A stretch of 64,000 bases of DNA from Bactericera cockerelli (lineage: Eukaryota; Arthropoda; Insecta; Hemiptera; Triozidae). The translations under genes were made by a program, and so were the position numbers. Location: contig CM044963.1 of NCBI GenBank assembly GCA_024516035.1, positions 28,636,315 to 28,700,314 of the forward strand, given 5' to 3'. How positions within the stretch are numbered: the stretch's first letter is position 1; every line of letters begins with the position of its first letter. The notes under the pieces were generated by a model that was not told where the DNA came from, made no database searches, and was given only the letters and a program-made list of their open reading frames with translations. Of this stretch, positions 12,101 through 24,100 are shown piece after piece.

Positions 12101-15100
12101 ATTGAATTCTTCTTAGCAGTTAGGACGAGAAGGTGGGTGATGCTGAGAAGGGTCTCTTCAATGAAGGTGGGTGATGCTTAGAAGGGTCTCTTCAATGAAG
12201 GTGGGTGATGCTTAGAAGGGTCTCTTCAATTTAGTGTTGGCAAGTTTAGTTCAGTCTGATGATCGGATCATTTAGTTGTTAGTCACTTAGAAGAACTAGT
12301 TCTTTTAAGTCGTTCATTTAGTTCAGTAGTTTAGCATGTTCGCGTAACCAATCAGATCGCTTAGTTTCAGTTGACTTTATTCTCGTTCAGAACTAATCCT
12401 AGGTACCTAGTTCGGAATATCAGAACGATATTCCTTGCTCGTTCATGTATTGTGGGAATGGAACTGCTAGGGAACTAAATGAACTAATCGTTCACTGAGT
12501 TTAGTTCAATAGTTCAATCGTTCAGCAGAATGACTTAGTTCATTCGAGTCAGTCTTCATACATCACTACTTCAATTCTTCTTAGCATTTAGGACGAGAAG
12601 TTGGGTGATGCTGAGAAGGGTCTCTTCAATTCTTTTAGCATTGAAGAGACCCTTCCCTTTTCTTTTAGCATTCAATTCTTCTTAGCATTTAGGACGAGAA
12701 GGTGGGTGATGCTGAGAAGGGTCTCTTCAATTCTTTTAGCATTGAAGAGACCCTTCCCTTTTCTTTTAGCATTCAATTCTTCTTAGCATTTAGGACGAGA
12801 AGGTGGGTGATGCTGAGAAGGGTCTCTTCAATTCTTTTAGCATTGAAGAGACCCTTCCCTTTTCTTTTAGCATTCAATTCTTCTTAGCATTTAGGACGAG
12901 AAGGTGGGTGATGCTGAGAAGGGTCTCTTCAATTCTTTTAGCATTGAAGAGACCCTTCCCTTTTCTTTTAGCATTCAATTCTTCTTAGCATTTAGGACGA
13001 GAAGGTGGGTGATGCTGAGAAGGGTCTCTTCAATTCTTTTAGCATTGAAGAGACCCTTCCCTTTTCTTTTAGCATTCAATTCTTCTTAGCATTTAGGACG
13101 AGAAGGTGGGTGATGCTGAGAAGGGTCTCTTCAATTCTTTTAGCATTGAAGAGACCCTTCCCTTTTCTTTTAGCATTCAATTCTTCTTAGCATTTAGGAC
13201 GAGAGGGTGGGTGATGCTGAGAAGGGTCTCTTCAATTCTTCTTAGCATTTTTTTTTTTTTTTTGGAAAAGTTATCATATTTGTGTTAATCACTTTCGTGA
13301 TGTCACAACTACTCTAACTCGCATTACTAAATCTACGCTGAAACCGGGACTTGAACCACCGACCTCCAGGTTACAAGTCCGCCGCCTTATCGATCAAGCT
13401 ACTGAAGTCGGTCTTCAATCGGTCTTCAATTCTTCTTTTCATTTAGGACGAGAGGGTGGGTGATGCTGAGAAGGGTCTCTTCAATTCTTCTTTTCATTTA
13501 GGACGAGAGGGTGGGTGATGCTGAGAAGGGTCTCTTCAATTCTTCTTAGCATTTAGGATGTGAAGGTGGGTGATGCTGAGAAGGGTCTCTTCAATTCTTC
13601 TCAGCATTTAGGATGTGAAGGTGGGTGATGCTGAGAAGGGTCTCTTCAATTCTTCTCAGCATTTAGGATGTGAAGGTGGGTGATGCTGAGAAGGGTCTCT
13701 TCAATTCTTCTCAGCATTTAGGATGTGAAGGTGGGTGATGCTGAGAAGGGTCTCTTCAATTCTTCTTAGCATTTAGGATGAGAAGGTGGGTGATGCTGAG
13801 AAGGGTCTCTTCAATTCTTCTTAGCATTTAGGATGAGAAGGTGGGTGATGCTGAGAAGGGTCTCTTCAATTCTTCTTTTCATTTAGGACGAGAGGGTGGG
13901 TGATGCTGAGAAGGGTCTCTTCAATTCTTCTTAGCATTTAGGGCGAGAGGGTGGGTGATGCTGAGAAGGGTCTCTTCAATTCTTCTTAGCATTTAGGATG
14001 TGAAGGTGGGGGATGCTGAGAAGGGTCTCTTCAATTCTTCTTAGCATTTAGGGCGAGAGGGTGGGTGATGCTGAGAAGGGTCTCTTCAATTCTTCTTAGC
14101 ATTTAGGATGTGAAGGTGGGGGATGCTGAGAAGGGTCTCTTCCAATTCTTCTTTTCATTTAGGACGAGAGGGTGGGTGATGCTGAGAAGGGTCTCTTCAA
14201 TTCTTCTTAGCATTTAGGACGAGAGGGTGGGTGATGCTGAGAAGGGTCTCTTCAATTCTTCTTAGCATTTAGGACGAGAGGGTGGGTGATGCTGAGAAGG
14301 GTCTCTTCAATTCTTCTCAGCATTTAGGATGTGAGGGTGGGTGATGCTGAGAAGGGTCTCTTCAATTCTTCTTTTCATTTAGGACGAGAGGGTGGGTGAT
14401 GCTGAGAAGGGTCTCTTCAATTCTTCTTAGCATTTAGGACGAGAGGGTGGGTGATGCTGAGAAGGGTCTCTTCAATTCTTCTCAGCATTTAGGATGTGAG
14501 GGTGGGTGATGCTGAGAAGGGTCTCTTCAATTCTTCTTTTCATTTAGGACGAGAGGGTGGGTGATGCTGAGAAGGGTCTCTTCAATTCTTCTTAGCATTT
14601 AGGACGAGAGGGTGGGTGATGCTGAGAAGGGTCTCTTCAATTCTTCTTAGCATTTAGGACGAGAGGGTGGGTGATGAGAAGGTGGGTGATGCTGAGAAGG
14701 GTCTCTTCAATTCTTCTTAGCATTTAGGACGAGAGGGTGGGTGATGCTGAGAAGGGTCTCTTCAATTCTTCTTAGCATTTAGGACGAGAGGGTGGGTGAT
14801 GAGAAGGTGGGTGATGCTGAGAAGGGTCTCTTCAATTCTTCTTAGCATTTAGGACGAGAGGGTGGGTGATGCTGAGAAGGGTCTCTTCAATTCTTCTTAG
14901 CATTTAGGACGAGAGGGTGGGTGATGAGAAGGTGGGTGATGCTGAGAAGGGTCTCTTCAATTCTTCTTAGCATTTAGGACGAGAGGTGGGTGATGCTGAG
15001 AAGGGTCTCTTCAATTCTTCTTAGCATTTAGGACGAGAGGGTGGGTGATGAGAAGGTGGGTGATGCTGAGAAGGGTCTCTTCAATTCTTCTTAGCATTTA

Positions 15101-18100
15101 GGACGAGAGGGTGGGTGATGCTGAGAAGGGTCTCTTCAATTCTTCTTTTCATTTAGGACGAGAGGGTGGGTGATGAGAAGGGTCTCTTCAATTCTTCTTA
15201 GCATTTAGGACGAGAGGGTGGGTGATGAGAAGGTGGGTGATGCTGAGAAGGGTCTCTTCAATTCTTCTTTTCATTTAGGACGAGAGGGTGGGTGATGAGA
15301 AGGGTCTCTTCAATTCTTCTCAGCATTTAGGACGAGAGGGTGGGTGATGCTGAGAAGGGTCTCTTCCAATTCTTCTTAGCATTTAGGATGTTAAGGTGGG
15401 GGATGCTGAGAAGGGTCTCTTCCAATTCTTCTCAGCATTTAGGATGTGAAGGTGGGGGATGCTGAGAAGGGTCTCTTCAATTCCCATTATTATTTAATAA
15501 TTTATTGGTGATGATGGTGATGATCATCACGAACATCACCAATAAATTATTAAATAATAATGGGAATTAAAGAGACCCTTCTCAGCATCGCCCACCTTCT
15601 CATCCTAAATGCTGAGAAGAATTGAAGAGACTCTTCTCAGCATCACCCACCTTGTCATCACCCACCCTTTATTGGTAAACTACTTTATATACGAGGTTTG
15701 GCTATTAAGTTCGTAGATTCTTCCCATAAAACGATGTGTGTTTAACTTACCCAACTTTAGTCGTTATCCCCTTCAATGTACTCCCCTCCTCTAGCCCTAC
15801 AACTTTCTAAGCAAATTTTCCTTTGATCAAAACAGTGGTGGAGGTCATTTTGTGTGAGGCCTTTCGAGACTTCTGCCGGTTTTTTCTTAACGGCATCTAC
15901 GCTGTCAAATCTGGTACCTTTCAGGGCAGATTCGATTTTTGGGAATAAGTAAAAGTCGCACGAGGCCAGGTCGGGTAAGTAAGGAGGGTGTTCCAACACT
16001 GTGGGCTGGCGCATGGCACCTTTTTTGCGCAAACTTTTGTCATGTTGAAGTTTTCGTGCAAAATTTGTATAATCTTTTTAGTGGTCATGTACAGTCACCA
16101 CATACGAGAGGAATCTCTCAACTTCGACTTCTTCTTTTTCAAAATAAATATTTACATATTTATTTTATTTGATAGTTCACATATGCATCTTTTACTAGAG
16201 GAAATATAAGAGAGCATGTGCTGAGAGATGATTAATGAAATTGAATTTAACAAGGAATTACGCGCATGATTTATTTAACGATATCTTCATACAACAAACA
16301 TGTCAATTTAAAAATGGTTAATCCAATACTCATAGGGTTTTCTAGTCCAATAGAACCCTGTTTCTCGTGTGAGACATTATTGTCTGACAGGTGGAAGATG
16401 AATAGCGACGAAATTGAATTGATTGTTTGAACCGCTTCTACCCCCACAGAACGAATTCTTCACGGGAATAGTGACGAAACTTTGATTCTTTGAACCGCTT
16501 CTACCCCCACAGAACCAATTCTTCACGGGAATAGTGACGAAACTTTGATTCTTTGAACCGCTTCTAGCCCCACAGAACCAATTCTTCACGGGAATAGTGA
16601 CGAAACTTTGATTCTTTGAACCGCTTCTACCCCCACAGAACCAATTCTTCACGGGAATAGTGACGAAACTTTGATTCTTTGAACCGCTTCTACCCCCCAC
16701 AGAACGAATTCTTCACGGGAATAGTGACGAAACTTTGATTTTTTGAACCGCTTCTACCCCCACAGAACCAATTCTTCACGGGAATAGTGACGAAACTTTG
16801 ATTCTTTGAACCGCTTCTAGCCCCACAGAACCAATTCTTCACGGGAATAGTGACGAAACTTTGATTCTTTGAACCGCTTCTACCCCCCACAGAACGAATT
16901 CTTCACGGGAATAGTGACGAAACTTTGATTCTTTGAACCGCTTCTACCCCCACAGAACCAATTCTTCACGGGAATAGTGACGAAACTTTGATTCTTTGAA
17001 CCGCTTCTAGCCCCACAGAACCAATTCTTCACGGGAATAGTGACGAAACTTTGATTCTTTGAACCGCTTCTACCCCCACAGAACCAATTCTTCACGGGAA
17101 TAGTGACAAAACTTTGATTCTTTGAACCGCTTCTACCCCCCACAGAACAAATTCTTCACGGGAATAGTGACGAAACTTTGATTGTTTGAACCGCTTCTAC
17201 CCCCACAGAACCAATTCTTCACGGGAATAGTGACGAAACTTTGATTGTTTGAACCGCTTCTACCCCCACAGAACCAATTCTTCACGGGAATAGTGACGAA
17301 ACTTTGATTCTTTGAACCGCTTCTACCCCCACAGAACGAATTCTTCACGGGAATAGTGACGAAACTTTGATTCTTTGAACCGCTTCTACCCCCACAGAAC
17401 CAATTCTTCACGGGAATAGTGACGAAACTTTGATTCTTTGAACCGCTTCTACCCCCACAGAACCAATTCTTCACGGGAATAGTGACGAAACTTTGATTCT
17501 TTGAACCGCTTCTACCCCCACAGAACCAATTCTTCACGGGAATAGTGACGAAACTTTGATTCTTTGAACCGCTTCTACCCCCACAGAACCAATTCTTCAC
17601 GGGAATAGTGACGAAACTTTGATTGTTTGAACCGCTTCTACCCCCCACAGAACGAATTCTTCACGGGAATAGTGACGAAACTTTGATTCTTTGAACCGCT
17701 TCTACCCCCACAGAACCAATTCTTCACGGGAATAGTGACGAAACTTTGATTCTTTGAACCGCTTCTACCCCCACAGAACCAATTCTTCACGGGAATAGTG
17801 ACGAAACTTTGATTCTTTGAACCGCTTCTACCCCCACAGAACCAATTCTTCACGGGAATAGTGACGAAACTTTGATTCTTTGAACCGCTTCTACCCCCAC
17901 AGAACGAATTCTTCACGGGAATAGTGACGAAACTTTGATTCTTTGAACCGCTTCTACCCCACAGAACCAATTCTTCACGGGAATAGTGACGAAACTTTGA
18001 TTCTTTGAACCGCTTCTACCCCCACAGAACCAATTCTTCACGGGAATAGTGACGAAACTTTGATTCTTTGAACCGCTTCTACCCCCACAGAACCAATTCT

Positions 18101-21100
18101 TCACGGGAATAGTGACGAAACTTTGATTCTTTGAACCGCTTCTACCCCCACAGAACGAATTCTTCACGGGAATAGTGACGAAACTTTGATTCTTTGAACC
18201 GCTTCTACCCCCACAGAACGAATTCTTCACGGGAATAGTGACGAAACTTTGATTCTTTGAACCGCTTCTACCCCCACAGAACCAATTCTTCACGGGCGCC
18301 TCCAACGGGTCCATTCAGATTCGCCTGATTCGGACGGGCCGCCTTCTGGATGAGCTGTTCATGCGGAGGGAGGAGGACGAGGAGGCGGACAAAGGCCTGG
18401 TGGAGGTGACACTCATCGAGGAGGTGACTTAAGGGTTAAATTAAAGTGACTTAAGGGTTAAATTAAAGTGACTTAAGGGTTAAATTAGTGACTTAAGGGT
18501 TAAATTATACTGACTTGAGGATTAAATTGTAGTGACATACGGGTTAAATTATAGTGACTTTAAAATATTATAATGAATTGAGGATTATATTATAGTGTGA
18601 ATTGAGGTTTCGATTATGGTGACTTAAGGGTATAGTGAAATAAGGGTTAAATTATAGGACAGAGGCCTGGTTGAGGTTAAATTATAGGACAGAGTCCTGG
18701 TGGAGGTTAAATTATAGGACAGAGTCCTGGTGGAGGTTAAATTATAGGACAGAGTCCTGGTGGAGGTTAAATTATAGGACAGAGTCCTGGTGGAGGTTAA
18801 ATTATAAGACAGAGTCCTGGTGGAGGTTAAATTATAGGACAGAGCCCTGGAGGAGGTAAAATTAATAGATAGTTACTGGGCTAAATTATAGTGACTTAAA
18901 GAGTTATATAACAGGAACTCAAGAGTCTTAGAACGGAGTAGACCTCCCCAACAAGCCAGGCTAGCTTGCAGTTTCCCAAGGGTTTAATGGCTCATAAAGA
19001 AAAAGTTTTCATAATAGTTGATCGCACCTAGATTGTGCTTCAGGAGGAACAAATATTTCCACTAAGTTTTAAAGTAATTAAAACAAAAAAAAAACTCACT
19101 TTTATATTCAAACTATTTCTGACCAGAGAACTTGCTGAAGATGGGTATTCTGGGGTTGAAATTAGATTTACACCGGCTCGTACTGATAAATACAAAATTC
19201 AAACTATTTGTAATTGTATTTTTTTTTTTTTTTTTTTCTAATTGTAAATATCAGCATCGTTTACTGTATTAAATGTTACATACATGAACATAATTAATAA
19301 TATAATATAATGATTAAAAAATGTAAGAAAATTACTTATATTCTAATTCTAATTCTAGTAGTGATGCTCACCTACCCACACTAAAGGATACTTCCTTTGT
19401 CTCGTGGGTAGGGAGTAAATATAATCAATAGACAGTAAATATATTCAAAGGAATCATTACTACAGCTCACTTTTCTCTACCCGCCCGCCCACAGATCAAC
19501 GGTCAAATCATCGCGAGCGGCGCCCACCGCCACATCGTCCAGTTCGATCTTCGCGCATGCGCGTACCGCTCCGAGTGGGCGCACGCCATCTGCCCCCTGG
19601 TCTCCGCCCACATGCATGCGCCCAACCTCCTGGTGTCTCTGCACGCCAACGGCGACCTCATCTACTGGCGGCTGGCGTACAAGAAGCGCTGGGTGGCGCT
19701 GAACGTGCACGAGAAGGGACGCCGCCACCGGCACCTGCTCGGCGAGATGGTGGGGGGCGAGGAAAGTGGCGGCGGCGGGAAAAGTGGGCGTGGCAATGGG
19801 AGGAGCTCGGAGGAGATGATAGGAGGTAAGTTATTTATTTTATTTTATTTTTTTTTTTCAACAAAGTACTATTGAATATATATTTATTTACAAAATTATT
19901 CGCAAACAATATAAATATAAAATTATAAAAAAAACATAGTTGAATATAAATATATGTAGATAAATATAATCTAATAGTGGAATAATAAAAAATTTATTGT
20001 TTGGTATTATATATTAGTATTATTAAGTTAAGTCATCATATTTGTGTTAATCACTTTCGTGATATCACAACTACTCAAACTCGCTTTACTTAAATCTACG
20101 CTGAACCCGGGACTTGAACCACCGCGACCTCCAGGTTACAAGTCCGCCGCCTTATCGATCAAGCTACTGAGGTCGGTGTGCGCGAGAAATACCACACACA
20201 CAGAGTGCGCAAGGTGCATTTTTATTTATATCGTTTTTTTTTTTTCTTCTTCTTCAATAAAACCCCCTAAAAGTACAACAGATATTGTACTTCCAAGGGA
20301 TTTTAATGAGAAAAAAAAAACTGTCAAATGAAATTATATACAAATATACATTGCAGGAGGTAACAGCGCGCGAGAAATACCACGCACACAGAGTGCGCAA
20401 GGTGCATTTTTATTTATATCGTTTTTTTTTTCTTCTTCTTCTTCAATAAAACCCCCTAAAAGTACAACAGATATTGTACTTCCAAGGGGATTTTAATGAG
20501 ACAAAAAAACTGTAAAATGAAATTAAATACATTGCAGGAGGTAACAGCGTGCGAGAAATACCACGCACACAGAGTGCGCAAGGTGCATTTTTATTTATAT
20601 CGTTTTTTTTTTTTCTTCTTCTTCTTCAATAAAACCCCCTAAAAGTACAACAGATATTGTACTTCCAACGGGATTTTAATGAGAAAAAAAAAAAAAACTG
20701 TCAAATGAAATTAAATACATTCCTTCCTTCCTTTTTTGATTATTTAACCCTTCAGTAGCTCGATAGGGCGGCGGACTCGCAACCGGAGGTCGGTGGTTCG
20801 AGTCCCGGGTTCAGCAAAACATTTGTAAAGCTAGTTGGAGTAGTTGTGATATCACATCGTGATTAACACTAACAAGATAACAAACAGGGTTCTGGGCTTC
20901 GTAGCTGTCTTTGTGCTTTGCCTTATGTTCGGAAGTATTATGTTCGCTTTTGTTAAAAAAGAAATATTATACTCTTTTGCTCCGATTTCAGTTTTATTTA
21001 TTGTTATTAATTTGAGCAGAAGAATTGCAGCAATACCGCGTGCCTTCTTAGAAATTAAGTATATGTTTTTAAATGGTTTCCGGCGAATCTGGAGGGTAAT

Positions 21101-24100
21101 ACTCCGGTGGTGATACGAGCATGCAGTTGAAAGCAAAGCTTCAGCCCAATGTTTATAATAATAATTCAATCACTCATCACAGCAACAGACGCGACGGTGA
21201 CTCATTCCAAACTGATCAAGAGCCAACACAGTGCAACCAGAGCCGGCCACGGGGGGTCCAAGGCGCGGACAGACGGTGAAACAATCGAGGACAAGACGAG
21301 ACCAGACGGGACGGAAATCGACGCAACTCGCGTCCACGGGGGAGGAGCTTCGAATGTGTCGACCAATGAGAGAAGAGGAAACGAGAGAGGAGGAGGTGGA
21401 GAGGGCGGGTCCAAGGACACGGTTAGACACGAAGAGGAACGAGTCAAATCCGGGGAAAAAAGCGAGAAGGATTCTGCAGTCTGGACGGACCACGACTTTC
21501 GAGCCTTCATTTTTCTCAAGAAAAATCGCGCCATCTTCTTCAACGAAAAGGTTTGTGATGATTCTCCTCGAACAGAGACGTTCCTCTGTGTTACCAGTGG
21601 CGGCATTACGAGATTGATATTGGAGTATGATGGTTGGTTGGAGATATGATGATTTAGCATTAGTTGCTACCCACTGTCATTGTCATTGCTACCATGCTAC
21701 CCACTGAAAAATGTCACCTAATAACACAAAAAACAAGCTATTTATCTCTTTTTTTTAACTTTTTTTACAACATGTCTTTATATCCTATGGGGTTCAGTGG
21801 AAGACAAAGCCACAGGCTTTAACCTCGCCCCTTGGTTCACTACATATTCTATTGTGTTCTTCTTTTCTTTTCATGTCCTATTTTTTCTCCCATAAAATAT
21901 ATAAGACCTGTTTGACTGCTGGAGTAAAGGGACTTTTCATTCTTACCTCGGCAGTATAAACAAGGTATATTCTATTCTATTTTCTTTTCTTGAATGTATG
22001 TATGTATTATTTTGGCCTCTTCACAATTTTTGTGGGTAGCGCAGCATTACTAAGAGCCTCCTTCACATTCCGAATTATTCTATTACATTAATTTCTTTTT
22101 ACTCTGGTAATGCCGCCACTGGTCGTTACTCATACAAGTAACTACTCATTTTTCCTCACGAGGTATGAGTGGACCCCGAATCTTTTCTTGAATGTATCAT
22201 GTAGTTGACAAATAAAGTGTTAAATAATACATTGGTCTCCCCCCCCCGCGCACAGGTTGGGAACCTCCTCCTGGTCCAGTCTGGCTCAGACTTCATCCAG
22301 TGCTGGAATAATAATAATAATAATACATTGGTCTCCCCCCCCCCCCCCCGCCCACAGGTTGGGAACCTCCTCCTGGTCCAGTCTGGCTCAGACTTCATCC
22401 AGTGCTGGAATAATAATAATAATAATACATGTGTCTCCCCCCCGCACCCACAGGTTGGGAACCTCCTCCTGGTCCAGTCTGGATCGGACTTCATCCAGTG
22501 CTGGAATAATAATAATAATACATTGGTCTCCCCCCCCCGCACACAGGTTGGGAACCTCCTCCTGGTCCAGTCTGGATCTGACTTCATCCAGTGCTGGAAT
22601 AATAATAATAATACACTGGTCTCCCCCCCCCCGCCCACAGGTTGGGAACCTCCTCCTGGTCCAGTCTGGCTCGGACTTCATCCAGTGCTGGAACATGTTC
22701 GGTTTCGTGGCCCAGTTCCCGGTGAGGAAAGCTGGCTGCTGGATGGGAGGCGTGGCCTGTGCCATCGTGGATCCGGACGAGCGGTTCCTCTTCCTGGGTT
22801 CGACTCTCGGGTAAGTATTAACCGACCTCAGTAACTTGATCAATAAGGCGGCGGACTTTTTTTTTAAGCTTTGTTAGGTAGAACAAAAAATATATACAGC
22901 AGAAAAACCGACTTCAGTAGCTTGATCGATAGGGCGGCGGACTTGATACCTGGAGGTCGGTGGTTCAAGCCCCGGTTACGGCGTATATTTTGAAAGCTAG
23001 TTTGAATAGTTGTGATATCTTCTTCTTCTTCTTCTTTTACTCTGTCTTATCCCGCTTAAGCAGGGTCGACGTTGTTCAACCTCATGGTTGAGGTTGGTTG
23101 GATTTGGCACATTTTTACGGCTGGATGCCCTTCCTAACGCCAACGATTCTACTTGATTTAACGTCCTGGATTAGGACGGGGGTTTTACCCTCCATTCCCT
23201 GGGAATTGTACGAGCTACCCACATTAACCTCACCCAGCCTGGGTAGGGCCGGAATTGCTAGCCTCACGTGTTCGGAGGGAACAGAATTTTCTATGCGAAA
23301 AGTCTACTCCGACCGGGGATCGAACTCAGGATCTCTGGACTACGGGCAGTAGTCACAACCGTTACGCCACGGAGGCTGTTGTGATATCACAAAAGTGATT
23401 AAAGCACAAGTATGATAACACTCTCAACTCTCGGGTAAGGAGGCGGACTTGTAACCTGGAGGTCGGTGGTTCAAGTCCCGATTACAGCGTAGATTTTGAA
23501 AGCTAGTTTGAATAGTTGTGATATCACGAAAGTGATTAAAACACAAGTATGATAACACTCTCAACTCTCGGGTAAGTACAACACAATTGGTACTCTGTTT
23601 ATGAAATATAGAAGTTCTCAAGAACTTATAATTATACCCAACTCCTGGTGAAACAAATAAACATCGAAATAATTTGAAGAAAGAATATAATATTAATATT
23701 GTCTTATTTATACTGCCCGATTAAGCGGATTAAGACTATTAAAGTCCCATTATTCCAGCAGTAAGCTCAAGACATATTATTATGAGGTAAAACTCCCTAA
23801 TGGGAGGATAACTTGTCTTGTCCCGGTTGGGTTTCGAACCCACGACCTCTGGAATCTCTGGATTCACAGAGTGCCGCCTTTACCACTGATGTCTGGACGA
23901 TTTTATGTGCAACAGTCCAGAATCCGTGTTCAACAGTTTCATCACATTGTCTGTCCCGGTAGCTCAGTGGTGAAGGCGGCACTCTGTGAATCCAGAGATT
24001 CCTGAGGTCGTGGGTTCGAAACCCATCCGGGACATGACAAAAGTTATGCTCCCATTTGGGATTTTTACCACATATAATAATATGTCTTGAGCTTACTGCT

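Larger units (their letters stand above)
12020..15480 (+). repeat. 51- and 101-bp array over the WD exon A donor, about 50 copies
   Basis: Unit AGGACGAGAAG/GTGGGTGATG plus CTGAGAAGGGTCTCTTCAAT and TCTTCTTAGCATTT. It starts with the exon A end and donor (11662-11690). Six 101-base higher-order units (12601-13206) contain a perfect hairpin, GAAGGGTCTCTTCAAT and its complement with a 9-base loop. Interrupted by a hAT element and a SINE. Confidence 0.9.

Noticed and set aside
16377..18314. Minus-strand repeat protein ([20 protein letters not shown] units)
   Set aside because: Reverse reading of the exon B acceptor array. Frames break whenever a C is added in the C run.
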